NCBI GenBank assembly: GCA_023362775.1
Contig: JALMGJ010000005.1
Span: 64,093,463-64,157,462, forward strand
DNA from: Charina bottae
Taxonomy: Eukaryota > Chordata > Lepidosauria > Squamata > Charinaidae
Direction of reading: 5' to 3'
DNA: 64,000 nt
A program made the position numbers and the translations under genes. Below are positions 23,191 through 35,926 of the stretch, one piece after another; within the stretch, counting starts at the first letter, position 1, and each line of letters begins with the position of its first letter. The notes under the pieces were generated by a model, which worked only from the letters and a program-made list of their open reading frames with translations, had not been told where the DNA came from and did no database searches.

Positions 23191-23549
23191 GAAGAGTGGT
23201 TAAAAAGGTAAAGGTACCCCCCGCACATTTGTGCGGTCGTGTCCGACTCTAGGGGCCGGTGCTCATCCCCGTTTGTTAGCCAAAGAGCCAGCGTTGTCCG
23301 AAGACACTTCCACGGTCATGTGGCTGCATGACACGCGCGGAACGCTGTTACCTACCCACCGAAGTGGTACCTATTAATCTACTTGCATTTGCATGCTTTC
23401 GAATTGCTAGGTTGGCAAGAGCTGGAGCTAGTGCAGGAGCTCACTCTGCACGCAGGGCTAGGGATTCGAACCTCCGAACTTGCAATCTTCCGATCAACAA
23501 GCCTGGCGTCTTACCCGCTGAGCCACCACGCCCCTTTGAAGAGTGGTTA
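23191..23549 (-). mobile_element. full-length Sauria SINE with 12-bp TSD
   Basis: The body is 23203-23537, with GAAGAGTGGTTA on both sides (23191-23202 and 23538-23549). On the minus strand it begins with the tRNA-derived head (GGGGCGTGGTGGCTCAGCGG, A-box) and a B-box region around GTTCGAATCCC. A unique middle follows, then the BovB-like tail AGAGTCGGACACGACC and the final CCTTTACC. The Pol III boxes look intact, which suggests a fairly young insertion. Confidence 0.95.
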
Positions 23550-24006
23550 CAAGCATACAAATAGTTCTTCTGTGTCCATGAAATTGTTGAAAAATAAAGT
23601 CCATAAAGTGAATTTCTAGTCTAAAGTTGCTGGTAGGGTATTCCTAACATCCTTTGGAAATGTCTCCAGTCCATGAAGCTAGAACTTAGAGATATCTGCC
23701 CTGTGCTTAAAGTAGAGAGAAACTTTGGAAGGATAGGAATTTAGAAAACACTGATCTGAATTAGCCATGAGGATATTGTCTAATACCCAGTGACAATGAA
23801 CTGAAGATACACAATCTCCTCAATATTAAAGTAACGCTAGATAAATACCAAGTTCCTAGGACTGGTAGTTTAAAACATTTTAGCACTCTGATGTAGGGAA
23901 GGTTCACTTTTGTTTTCCTTTCCTCCAAGCAATAATAAAAATATACACTACAATTGTATATAATGTCACATAGAATGCTGAAGGCAACTGTGAGATTGCG
24001 TCTGAC

Positions 24007-24109
24007 CCTGGCTGGAGGTGTCTACTCCTTGGATAAGGAGTGAAACGTTTCCACTAAGAAAATAGAAATCCAGTTGACATGATTCAAGCCACAGCCTGGC
24101 TGGAGGTGT
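24007..24109 (+). mobile_element. 73-bp PLE tail insertion with 15-bp TSD
   Basis: The insert 24022-24094 contains only a stem-loop (CTCCTTGGATAAGGAG), TGAAACGTTTCCACT and the tail CCAGTTGACATGATTCAAGC ending in CACAG. CCTGGCTGGAGGTGT is repeated exactly on both sides (24007-24021 and 24095-24109). The same tail is present at 31.4 and 38.5-38.7 kb. This is an extreme 5' truncation of a Penelope-like element. Confidence 0.82.
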
Positions 24110-27100
24110 TTCCCAGAAGGAGTGACTCCAGGAAAATTAATTTGTGATAGCAAAGCCCTTTAAAAGAGCACTACCTGTTTTAATAGGACCTTAATACACC
24201 GTGACATAAAACTTGGGAACAGGAAAGATTTAAGGGGAGTGCCTTAGCTTTCCATTAGCTTTGGAATAATCTCTCTTAACAGACTCTGACATTTCAGGGG
24301 ACCCAATAGGGGAAGAGCTCTTTCATCATCTGCTGGTGCTTCAGTAAAGGCCTGGATAATATTGCTACCCCAAGTGACTGTTTGGGTTATTTGTACTGCT
24401 GAGTCAGGGCCAGTTTCTTTAGTCTAGTGAAGACTTACCCATACTCACAATTATACCCATTTTATCACTGCTATGCATTTAAGACCCATCATACAATACT
24501 TTAAAGATGCCTTACTTGACATGGAGTTCAATAGCTTGTTTCCTTAAATTATTTAACCTTGGTAATTTTAGAGAAGAGAATCTTTTTATTATTATTTTAC
24601 AGAGTTTGCTATTAAAAAGTCCTTTTAGCTCAGGTCTGCAAGAGAGTCTTATTAATTTGACACTCATAAAAACGTAATGCTCCTTTACCTGAGGCTAACT
24701 TTTGGCAGGTCAGACACAACCCTTCATGGTAAGCGGAGAGAAAAACAAAGAGTGAGAGAGGAAGCGAAAGAGGGGAAAATGGACTGCCCAAGCCAAGACA
24801 GACACAAAGAACTCATTTGTTCAGCGTTCATTTCAAGAGCCAGAGGGCATTTCTTTCACCTTTGACTTTTCATGGGCACCAATATGTAGAGATGATGCCG
24901 AGGGGAATGGCATTTGCAGGGCAGGAAGTAAAGAGAAATCTAGAGCCTTGTAAAACTGTGACAAGTTGCAGGCAGCTCCTTCCAGATTTTTTTTAAAGAT
25001 AGAGCTCAGTGATGGAAACATTTGGGAGAAGAATCCTTCTGACCACAATAATCTCAGCCATGTTCACAGCCATTGACCTTTTTAAAGCTAAAAGTCTTTA
25101 CAAAGTCTTCAGCATCTTCTTTTTCTGCATTTCTAATGGGTCGCCCTCATTCATACTAAATCTTTGGGCTTTCCACAGATGATGCTTTCATGTTCCTGGG
25201 GTAGGGGATAAATCAATTCAAGTGGGCAGTGAAGGAGTTTTAAGTAGACAAGGTGCAATTCTGAAATGGTATTAGATGAAAAGGCTTTTTCTTGCCATTC
25301 CAATGCTTCCAGGATATCCAACTAGATAAAAGAATACCAGCTGAGGAAATAGCTCTCTAAGTATAAGAAAAATTTTGGAAACATAAAAACTCAGAAGACT
25401 AGGTGTAGTGCATGCAAGGATGATGCTTGCCATGAAGCAGTTATCATCACTTAGCAGTTACCACCATATAGGTTATACAGATGTCCTATGTAGATTTGGA
25501 TGCTGCATGTTTGTTTGAAGGTGCATTTCATTCTGAATAGATCAGTATGAGATGCAACCTAGATCTGTGGTTGTTTTTTCCTGCTATCCCAGAACAGAAA
25601 TGTATTTAACCCAACAATACTATCTGATTCTAACTGAAACTAGTTAAGGGGAGCTGCTAGCAGGGACTGAGAAAAGATCCGGCTATTTTGAGTCTTATTT
25701 CACAGGAGGAGTCTGATTTAGCCTGAAATAGCAGGCACTGATCTTGCTAAATCAGTGTGGGTTTCATCATCCCAGAATTCCACACTATGGTCACAATCTC
25801 TAAAATGTCATCACCTGCGTTCTGTTCTCCTCTACTTGTTTCCTACTAAAACGGTGGCTTTTCTGTCTTCCAAGTAGCTATGAGGTCACTTGTAATCTAC
25901 AAGATAGACATATCCATCAGATTTGCTTTCTTAAATTCTATCTGTTCCACTTGGTGAAGAAATTGCACAGCTTGACAAATTTTCATAAAAAAAAAATCAA
26001 CTGAACAAAATTTGCATCTATCCCTATTAAAAGTACCCAAACTAGAGATACCTAGGTGTCCATCTCATTTAACCTGTTTGCTTGTATAAACAAAAGAGAA
26101 AGCAAAGTGCATATTAATGAAAAAAATGTGTTATAGTTTTAGTACAGACAATACAGCAACAAAAGCTGTGATAGGCTAGTGAAATATGTGTGCTGACCCA
26201 TTTACCTTAGTCAAGTAATCTAGAAATGGAGTGTCAGCCTAAATATGTGACATTACTCAAGCAATTACCAAAATAACAGCTAATAACAACTTGTGATTTC
26301 ACCTTTCGTGTGTGTGTTTTGTTCCATTTCATCTGTTTTATAAAATTTTGGCACCAGTCCCTCAAATAAATGCTGAAAATCAACCCAGATTGGAACTATT
26401 TTCAAATGTGAACTTTATCCGGCACATGGTGGAGCTGATGACTAGCTTGCAACAGTGATCTTACTTAAATTACACTAATATAATACACTAAATGATGATG
26501 ACGATGTTTCATGAACATGTACATTTTCAAAAATAATAAACATCCAAAGATGATTTTAGATACAACAAGCTTTCAGTTTTATGATGGATGAAACGTATTT
26601 CACGCATTTGCATTTTAAATAACCATACAAGTGTAGCCCAAGGAGCAGCTGTAATCATTAGTCTTTCTCTCCCACTCCTAACACTTTCTCTCTCACACAC
26701 ACAATTTTGGAGCAGTATATGCTTATTTCCCTAAGCATCTGAAACCTTGCTTTCTATTTGGGTTTCAATGGTGACACACACAAAAAATTGCCTTTAAGCT
26801 GAACTAATCTTAAATAAATGTATATCATTTTTCATATACATTTGGGAAAATTTGGAACTGCAGCAGAACCTATTGATTTCATTATTTGTATTAAGTTTTA
26901 AATATCCTACAGCTGTTTGCTGTCAAGGTTTAAACCTGCTGTCTACTGAGTAGTTAATATGCATTTCACTTAGTGTCTCACTAACATTGTTTTTGTGTGT
27001 TGTGTGTGTAATCATACAGCATATGTTCCTATGAAGCATCATTGTAGCAGAAGGCATAACAGTTAACAATTTTGTTTGCTGGAGTATATGATGATCCAAG

Positions 27101-28277
27101 TTTAAAGTTTTTCCTGGGCTGATTCCAAGAAGCTTTGTTCCTGGTTCCTCAACCTTTTTGGAGTTTGGAATCAATGAACCATATTGCCTTCCATAAGTGT
27201 CAAGCACAGAATAAAAAATTGCATCACATCATTTTTCATTGTAGCCAGATGAGGTCTGAGTGAAGGAATGAGGAACAGCAAAGCAAGAACATCTGAAAAA
27301 TTGACTATGCAAGCTGGAACGTGATTCTGCTGTAAGGGGCAGCTTTACTGTTTGCCAGGAAAAAAGGCAGCTTGTAGACAGATCTGGGTCTTAGCCTGCC
27401 ACCCCAAGGGCCCCAATGTCAAGAAATAGTGAAATAACACTGCTCATTTATGCAACATCTGTAACACATATAGCAAATTATTAATAGCTCAATATGCCAA
27501 TCTGCCACTGTGCATTCTGACATGGTGGGGACTGAGAGGATGGAAGTTCTGTAGCACAGATGTGAAAGTAGCAATGGCTGTATGGAAATTGAACTCAGGC
27601 ATTCCAAATTTGTCTGTCAGCATATTTGTAGACAGTAGCACTTTTCTAAATAATTTCAATTAACCATCAAGTGGTTAATTGAACTTTCTTTCATCTGCAT
27701 TATTTATGTCACCTGCCAGAATGTAATGTGAACAATCTTTGTCTATCTTATAGATTATATTGGCCTACTGAAGATCTTATTAAGAACAAGGTTGAAAAGT
27801 AACTTTTGATGTTGTTTTTCAGTGAAAAGGAAATCATAGCATGGCATCAGACAGTTTCCTTATGCATCCACAGAACAACATTCCTGGTCTGTTTCTTACT
27901 GATCTCTTGCATCAGTAATAATTAAAAACAAATTATGACTCTTTTTGCCCTTCCATTTTTCATTGTTGAAACTGAGAGCAAGATTTTAGCTGAACTGCAG
28001 TAAACGCAAGAAAATTATTCATACATTTCGAAAATTCTTTAAATAAGGAAGGTGCTTTACATGCCTAAGGTACAATGTGGGTTTTAGATAGTAGGAATAT
28101 GCACATGAAAAATAAGATAGTCTGCCAGTTGCAACATAAGAAGCTGATTCACACATACATGCATTATAGTGCTTAGAAATTTAATGTCTGAATGACCACC
28201 ATTGGGAAGCCACTTTCTTTGCCATTTTAGTGTTCTTATTGGCTGGGTCATACAAGGTAGTTCAGCTCACTGCTAGC
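24110..28277. other. unique-looking AT-rich DNA
   Basis: I recognise no repeat family or exon in about 4.2 kb. All open frames are short (under 100 codons) and without known motifs. Confidence 0.4.
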
Positions 28278-28640
28278 CTAGGTAAACATAAAAAGGTAAA
28301 GGTTCCCCCCGCACATTTGTGCAGTCGTGTCCGACTCTAGGGGCCGGTGCTCATCTCCGTTTGTTAGCTGAAGAGCCAGCGCTGTCCAAAGACGCTTCCG
28401 CGGTCATGTGGCCGGCATGACGTGCATGGAACGCTGTTATCTACCCACTGAAGTGGTACCTATTAATCTACTTGCATTTGCATGCTTTCGAATTGCTAGG
28501 TTGGCAAGAGCTGGGGCGAGTGCGGGAGCTCACTCCGTCACGTGGGACTAGGGATTCGAACCTCCGAACTTGCGATCTTCTGATCGACAAGCCTGGCGTC
28601 TTACCCGCTGAGCCACCATGCCCCTTTCTAGGTAAACATA
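28278..28640 (-). mobile_element. full-length Sauria SINE with 13-bp TSD
   Basis: The body is 28291-28627, with CTAGGTAAACATA at 28278-28290 and 28628-28640. It is the same family and orientation as the copy at 23.2 kb, with the tRNA head at the right end (GGCATGGTGGCTCAGCGGGT on the minus strand) and the BovB-like tail at the left. Small differences between the two copies show that they are separate insertions. Confidence 0.95.
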
Positions 28641-29482
28641 CTACACCTTAAATCTACACATCAGTGGTTGCAATCTCTGCCAGCTAACTGGCACTGTATT
28701 TCCTTAGTGACATTCTCTGTGGGCTTCTTTGAAGACTCTTCCTGGAGCATCAAATCCCTCTGCATATATGCAAATAAACACCTGATATTGCACTCAGTAA
28801 GTGATGTGCAAACATTGGCGAATAGCAATCAATAGAGAAATAACTCCATATATACTTAACTATGTAAGCGCCAATGAACAATGTATTATCAGAATAGAGA
28901 AGTCTCGCACAATTACAGTTATTCTTGTCATCCCCCACCTTCCCCCCCCCATGCAATGAAGAGGATAATACGCTCGTACTAAAGAACAGTAGCATCAAGA
29001 AGTAATAAAGAAGGAATTGGACTTTTTCATTGTTATACTGTATATGAATACTAAACTAGATCCAAGATTTTTTAAATGTACTAGTTAACATCAAACAATG
29101 GCAGTTTTTTAAAATTATTATTATTATTTTAAGGATATAGCTGGGATTTTAAGCATAACAAAACCAGTGTCAGGTAAGGGATCTGTATGGAAAATAATTG
29201 AAGGACTTTTCCCTTACAGCCTATCTCAGATAACACTTTCTTTGCCCCAAGAAGGGGGAACTCCAGAAGAAAGATTTCAATAGTACAGCAACTTCATTTG
29301 ATGGCAAATCTCCCAGTCATGAACAGATCATTTAATTCCATGACTCTGGACAATTCTGCCAATATAGAGATCATTGTTGGCCACAAAAAGGTGATGCATG
29401 TATGAGAGCATTGATTCTATGGGCAACTTTTCCCTTCATTTAATTTAATAAATACATATATCCCTAGAGTCTTACAGGGATG
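28641..29482. other. unique-looking AT-rich DNA
   Basis: Nothing was recognised in this stretch. Confidence 0.4.
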
Positions 29483-29638
29483 TCTGTAAGGTAGGGTAAA
29501 AAAAGTCAAGATGGTAGCCATGAAGATGCAACCAAAGCTCCATTTGTTTTTCATGTGTATCATGTGTGCAACACACATAACAAACAGATACAGCTTCAGT
29601 CATACCATCTTGACTTTTTTTACTATACCCTGCAGACA
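29483..29638. mobile_element. MITE-like inverted-repeat element
   Basis: About 156 bp with terminal inverted repeats of about 35 bp: GTCTGTAAGGTAGGGT on the left against the inverse of ACTATACCCTGCAGAC on the right, then AAAAAAAGTCAAGATGGTA shared exactly. There is no coding content. A clean TSD is not obvious, so the superfamily is uncertain. Confidence 0.6.
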
Positions 29639-31433
29639 ACCACAGAGGCTTACACTTAGCTTTCTCAAGTAACCTGAGACAATTCAGCTGGTATGTAAGC
29701 ATCAAATATACACCATAAATGATAAATGAATTATGTTTGCAAACACAATGTTCTTTGCAACTTTAAGTAGTTATGGTTAAACAATATAATAAAGATCCAG
29801 CAATGCAGTCCTCCATTTCCAAATGAACTATGAAACCAGAGCTCTTCTGGAGCAAGGTGATTTACAATATAGCTGAGGAGATTGCAGAGCAGTTGCAATC
29901 TGTAAAGGGTCTTCTACTCACATGGAAATCTCAGAAGGACAAGGAGAAAAAGAAGACAGTACAAAGAAAGATTTATTCTGGGATAGGAAATATCTCAATG
30001 GCACTGAGAAAAAACAGTGAAGTGCTCCCCCCCCCCGTTTTTCAACCAAATGTACTGTTTCCATTCTTGATTTAGTGGCAGTGTCTGCAGAATCAGGACC
30101 CTATAGATACAAATCTGTATAAAGCTTGCTGTAGCTATTCTTTTATGACTGGAAATAAATAATTTGCTCTTGCCCATATTTCATTTATCATTTATAGTTT
30201 TGGCTCTACATTCATCTAAATCCTATACACATGTCCTTAAATGCCTGTAGATATCTTATCCCCCCCCATTCTTATATTCAGGTACAATCACACATGTGTT
30301 TTCTATTAAGGGAAAACATATGAGATGTAAAGAAAAATGTGCCTCTGTTCCAACCTTAAGTCTTTCTGGCAAGGGAGAAAATTGTTACAGCAGGTTATAG
30401 CCAAACTATCTTAACCCTAGCAAGTTTTTTAAATGCTACAGGGCTTTTGTGTGTATGTGTGGGTGAGTAAGCAGGCAAATCTGGTACATTATAATCTGCA
30501 AGTACAAACAAAGAAAAGATATATACAGAAGCACCATGGAGCTCATACCAATCCCTCTTACTTAGTTGTATTCCCAAATATTTGATAACCTCCAGGGAGA
30601 TAGACCACAAGAGGTTTGACCTGGAGAAGAGGAGGCATGCCTCCCCCCAATCAGTACAGGGCACTTTCTAGTACCGATGGTGGTTTCAGGTGGTTGTAGC
30701 AAGAAAGATGCTGTTTTGTGAAAGCACTTTCCCAAGATGGTGATCTACCTACTTAGTGCCCATTTAAAGGGCATCAAATGCAGTCTTTATAGCTCAGGAG
30801 TACATTCTCCTTTCTGCAAATTATTAATGCTAGTGCTATTGTTAGTCCACAGAATAAGCAGCTCTTTAAGAAGTAATCTCAATCAAAGAAATCTATGGAT
30901 TTCAATTTAAAAAGAAAACAATGGGCAAGGTGGTCACCTTGCTTTGGAGTGAAACAAGGAACAGTCTTTAGCAAAGAAAATATCATTAACTTAAAAATGT
31001 CACATGCCCAGGACATGTGGGGGCAAGTGGGTTTCCTCCTGAACCTTTTTTTATTCCTAAGGAACAATTAGGAATAAATTTTAAATAAATTGCATAATTA
31101 ATTGCATAAATAAATGCAATTCCTTTATTGCAATTTCTTTATCTCGGTTTTATAATTTATAATTTCAGCTATATGATTATAGTTGTTAATTACTGCATAA
31201 TAACCCAATTTACCCATGCATTTTGCATAGTCACCTGACCAGTGCTGCATAGCAAAGTGATGATTCTGAAAAGAGCTAGAATATAGCTTGCCATTTTTAA
31301 ATTAAATATTACTAAATCTTATATTCCCATAAAGTATACTGAATAGGCTTCATACATGCGAATAGCTGCAGGAATTCTTTATGTTTCTCACCAGAAATTA
31401 CAAACAATTCCTTTTGTAGAAGAATGGCAAACT
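29639..31433. other. unique-looking AT-rich DNA
   Basis: Short C-runs occur near 30029 and 30260. No element or exon was recognised. Confidence 0.4.
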
Positions 31434-31516
31434 AGACTGAAGAAGCTCCTTGGATAAGGAGCGAAACGTTTCCACTGAGAAAATAGAAATCCAGTTGACA
31501 TGATTCAAGCTACAGA
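31434..31516 (+). mobile_element. PLE tail fragment with hammerhead-like motif
   Basis: CTGAAGA, one A, the perfect 7-bp stem GCTCCTT/AAGGAGC with GGAT loop, and GAAAC lie at 31437-31467. The tail CCAGTTGACATGATTCAAGC then TACAG follows. It is the same sequence as the arms of the 38.6-kb palindrome. I could not find a TSD. Confidence 0.75.
31437..31467 (+). ncRNA. hammerhead-ribozyme-like motif
   Basis: The strongest stem II of the window (7 perfect pairs) lies between CTGAAGA and GAAAC. One extra A separates the first box from the stem, as in the other tails here. Whether it folds or cleaves cannot be read from sequence. Confidence 0.42.
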
Positions 31517-31589
31517 CACCTTTAATAGTGTTGGTTAAAGTATCCCTAACCCCCTGCAACATTGAACCTCCTTCAAAAATTGAATAAAA

Positions 31590-31900
31590 GGGCAGTGGAT
31601 CTCCAACTTTTTTGGCCCGGTGGACATATTTGAAATATTGAGACAATGTTGTGGAAAGTCTTGCAAGTATCTGCTATGGGGCCTCATTCATTCACAAAAT
31701 AGCTGCCTTAGGGGATATAATCATCCATTATAATTGTTGGCTAAATGGAAACTATATAAATTGCAGCATGCCAATTTTATTTTAATTTTTTATTGTTTGA
31801 AAAAAGCTAAAGTCAAGTGGAACAGGAAGCCTGGCAGGAATCACGGGAGGTGTCCTTAGATACCTTGGCACTCTAAGGTCCTACATTGGAAGTCTCAGAG
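31590..31900 (+). mobile_element. decayed hAT-type transposon remnant
   Basis: CAGTGGATCTCCAACTTTTT then GGCCCGGTGGAC resembles the left end of a common vertebrate hAT family (CAGTGGTTCTCCAA type). AAAATAGCTGCCTTAGGGG follows as expected. The right terminus is not clear, so the end is approximate. Confidence 0.5.
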
Positions 31901-34900
31901 ACAGACCTTTAATTTAATCTAGAAAAGGATTTGCCATGTACTTATAAAGTTATTACTTATTATGGATTTAAACCTTTCTGACGTTATCACTGGCCATCTG
32001 TTCCTGCTGAGGTCAATAGTCTTATTCAACAAAAACAGGATATCCATAATGGTTTAAATAGTAAAAAAGTTTTGTAGATTAATCTGTTAATTTCCCCTTC
32101 TCTTCATGTTGGCTTTTCCCTTTGTTCCCTTTCCTGACTTTCTGTCTTTCCCTTGTTGGTCGAAAAAGAAAGAACCTTGAAGTGAACAATCTTGGGGGAT
32201 ATGAATGGCCCTTTAATCCTTTGTTTAATTTAGGATGCTTTAAATTTCCAAATGGAAGTTAAGAGAGAATTGCAACACACCACTTAAGAGGGTTTGATTT
32301 GTATACCTATTCTCAATAGTAAATTTATAGTGTTTATTTTGGCATATCCATTCATTACAGTACTATTACTATTCAATTTATTCTGCATTGGTTCCTTCTG
32401 TCAATAATCATTTTGCTTAATGACTGAGTAATTTTAGTTATTATTTCTTCAGTTATTCCCTTGTTGTATTTGCATCACTTGCCTTCATATTATATTATCT
32501 TGAATTCATTTTATGTTAAGTCTGGTACCATATGCTATTGTTGAAGCAATCCTATTGAGTTCCATGGAATTATTCCAAGACAACTAACAGAGGATCACAG
32601 CCTAAGTCTGTGACATTAAAACTTAGTTCGGTACAATATTAATGGAAGCTAGGGAATCACTATTACCCACACTTATTTTGTTTAACTTGGAAGGTCAGAT
32701 ATTCAAATCTGGATTCTTATCAACTATACTAATACTCAAATTTGAATGAAGATCTACAACAATAAATACTAGAATAAGACATAGCCTAATGGGAACAAAC
32801 ATTTTTTATGAAACAGGAGAATGTCTTGCAGGATAGTGTGTACAGCATTCCTAATACGTTTTTCAAAACTTTCTTTTTTATCATTTTTCATAACAGAGTC
32901 TCTTGTACTGCTGATAAGGAATATTGAAGAGAGAAACTCTTTTAGCAGCTATTGTAGCAGCCTAAAAAGTTTCCCTGAGTTAGTTGGAGCTTTTTCAATT
33001 ACTAACTTTACTAACTCCATTGTCTTCTCCCTATAACTGAATAAGGTAGTTAATGCAGATTACATTGGTGCTCCTCCATTAGAAAGCTCCAACTTCTAAT
33101 GGGCAGCCATTTATATAACTGCAATGCTAATTTTAGTATTCTTGCAGCATTAGGTCAACAGGCCATGTGTGAGCTACCACACCATCATTCATTGTATTGG
33201 CACTGGCAAACCCTCCTGAATCCTTTCCAGTCCTTCATCTGAAAAGCAGATCTCCCAGAGCACTTTATCAAGCCCTGTATATCATCATCATCATCATCAT
33301 CATCATCTACATTTGGAACAAAGTACACATGATTGCAGTCCCTAACATGAGTTGGGAAACAGGGGCACAACAAGTGTACATTTTATATCAGTTAGAGAGA
33401 AAACCGGTGCAAAAAGGCACAAGAGAAGTTTGTAGGAACAGGGCTACATCTTGCTGGCTTTTTAAAAGCCCTTTAGTTTTTAGTAGAACAACCAGAGGTG
33501 AGCTGCAAAGTTCTGGAAGACAGAGTTCAGGTTTTCTGCATCTCTTGCCTGTCATCTAGTGGTCATCCTGGGTTTGGAACAGGTAGCCCTGGTTTTTAGC
33601 AAACCTGGTCCATCCCTGCATCTGTTGCTGCTATACAAGAGTAGCTCTTGCTCACTCTTCATCTTCACTACCTCACCCTCACTGCCTCCTCACCAACACA
33701 GACTGGCTCACTACCATGCAAGTTTCATCAATGGCTGAAGCGGAGAAGGGAAAACCCTTATTTTTTTGAGAATTGATGGGGAATTGCAGTTTTGTAACTT
33801 TATAATGTGTCACTGCCAGATTGCAGGTGTTATTATGCAATGGACAAGAACTTGATCAACTGCTGATATGAAGAAAAAATACCAGTGGTAGGGTTCATTA
33901 GTTACCTTCTTTAAAGGATTTTAGTATGCAAAATCCACTCACTGCTCAGGGACCACATAATGGTCCTCATCAAGCAAGAACACATGATGATGGTACCATT
34001 GATATTCAGCAAACTGTTTGTACCCCGCCCCTTTGCCCAGCATGCAAAAAGTAGGGTGACGGAGCCAGCATTAATGCCTTGTGCAAAGGGCCAAGGATGT
34101 GATTTGATGCTCTATTCCACATTTGACCAAATGGCATACATAATTCCACAACGTTGATTTAGTATGCCCATTGGATTGTGTAGACTGACCATATTAGGGG
34201 CTCAAAAGTCTCCTCTCTTTAAGACTGAAGAGCACATTACTTTAAGGACATAAGGTAATGTCAGATTTTCATAGAAGAATGCAACTTTATGACTGCAGTG
34301 GAACTGATTGGGAGAGACATGCGAGGAACTTGGTTGTCTCTCTCAATTACCTCTGACTGTTGCAAGTCTGTATGGCATTTGGAATATTCTAACAGGCAGT
34401 ACTTCTCTAATAGCCAGTTGTCATTAAAGAAGCAAGAACAAATGACACCCAGAGACTGTTGTATACCATTCCCTAATAAAATAAGGAAGCCTCTAGTAAT
34501 ACACTGATACATCAAATTGTTTCTGCAAGTGGCATGTAGTTTGCAGAACAAACTTAAAGGAGTAATTTTCAAGTGCAGGTTTTAGAATAGCTCCTGAACA
34601 GAGAAACAACTTAGACTTTGTGCTGTACAACAATATTAGGCATTCTACTGCAGAGCTTTATAGCTACGTATAGAAATATACAAGGTTCAAGCACTCATTT
34701 ATTCGACTAGGAAAGCCATCAATAAATATCTCTGAGTTTTAAATTAAAGAACGTCTTTTTTGCTTGTAAAGATTTGTGCAAGCATTGTTCCAGATGCATA
34801 TACCTTAATCTTATACAAATATGTTTTTCTCCCTATAAGCTAATAGAATATTAAACTGCACAAACCTTGCAGAAGCATTGGGAAATGGCTTCTATAATAA

Positions 34901-35046
34901 CCTGGTGAACAAAGGCACCCTTAAAACGGAGAACTGGAAGTCAGTGTTCAACTTTGGGAATGGGTTCAGAGGAATGTATGTGGACTTAGACTGTATTCCT
35001 AAGACTGACTCAGTGAGCCTGTGCAATCCATTACAATAAGGTTAGA
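31901..35046. other. unique-looking AT-rich DNA
   Basis: It includes an (ATC)n run at about 33281-33308. No exon or transposon was recognised. Confidence 0.4.
33280..33308. repeat. (ATC)n microsatellite
   Basis: About nine ATC units. Confidence 0.9.
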
Positions 35047-35047
35047 G

Positions 35048-35161
35048 CAGTGTTTCTCAACCTTAGCAACTTTAAGGTGTGTGGACTTCAACTCCTAGAA
35101 TTCCCCAGCCAGCAAAGTTGAAGTCCACACACCTTAAAGTTGCTAAGGTTGAGAAACACTC
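35048..35161. mobile_element. hAT MITE, short hairpin form
   Basis: It starts CAGTGTTTCTCAACCTTAGC and ends with the inverse GCTAAGGTTGAGAAACACT. The inverted arms extend inward (CAACTTTAAGGTGTGTGGAC and its inverse) to about 50 bp each, around a short middle with CCCCAGCCAGC. Flanking 8-mers (GGTTAGAG and TTCTAGAA) do not match well, so the duplication has decayed or the last base was lost. Confidence 0.82.
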
Positions 35162-35389
35162 TTCTAGAAGAAGGACTATGCCAGAGACTAAGATAAAGAG
35201 TTTAAACTGGTTTTGCTGCAACATTCCCTTATTGATATGAAACATTTGAAACAGGTTGAGTTCTTCTTTTCTCCCCCCACCCCTTTCCATTTATTTCCCC
35301 TCTTTTTTGTTCCTATCTTTCTCATAAAAGATTCAGGTAAATGTAGCATGACAAACCAATTTAAGCCAATTTCAAAGTTATTTGAGTAA

Positions 35390-35926
35390 TTGGTTATTGA
35401 GATAACACTCTCAAATTTCAATTCAGCAATTATCCTCTTAAAGATACAGGCTATAAGTATAAGAAAAAAGGATTATGAATTAAAGCAGCAAGGTTCCTCT
35501 CCTCCTCCCTCCTCACAAAAGGGTGGACACTTAAAAGCTCTTCTGCTCTTAATCATATTGAAGGGAGACTTATATCTTAATATACACAATCTTTCTAAAA
35601 TGAAAGCAAGGGTTTCCAAGTTTTGGGAATACAGTAGTGTATTATGGAGGAGGCTCCTAAACATTGAGAGACTAGATGAAAATTCTCATTTTAATATATA
35701 TATATATAAGCTTCTTAGACATAACTTAAGAAACACAAGGGAAAGAATATTGTTTTCACAGAAGCCTGCAGTGCCAACTGATACAGAATTTGATGATGGA
35801 AATAACATCTTTGGCAGGAGGACTTGGTTTAATGCCAGTTTTTCCATCCTATTGAATGGTGGAATTACCAGAGAAAGGCTTTCCTATAAAAGAGAAGACG
35901 GAATTCTGGAGCTTATTCCCATTTAA
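35390..35926 (+). CDS. unassigned 178-codon open frame
   Basis: This is the longest frame of the window outside a recognisable repeat. The predicted protein is basic, with a hydrophobic stretch (LLLIILKGDLYL) and no motif I know. It shows no initiation context or splice structure that I can support. Simple base-composition reasoning suggests a frame this long is uncommon but possible by chance in 64 kb of AT-rich sequence. It may be a decayed element frame, or nothing. Confidence 0.15.
   Translation: MVIEITLSNFNSAIILLKIQAISIRKKDYELKQQGSSPPPSSQKGGHLKALLLLIILKGDLYLNIHNLSKMKARVSKFWEYSSVLWRRLLNIERLDENSHFNIYIYKLLRHNLRNTRERILFSQKPAVPTDTEFDDGNNIFGRRTWFNASFSILLNGGITRERLSYKREDGILELIPI

Noticed and set aside
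23328..23619. Plus-strand frames over the Sauria SINE
   Set aside because: They run through the reverse complement of a non-coding Pol III element.
27120..27190. Possible second hAT terminus (CCTCAACCTTTTTGGAG)
   Set aside because: Only a short similarity, with no inverted partner or TSD.
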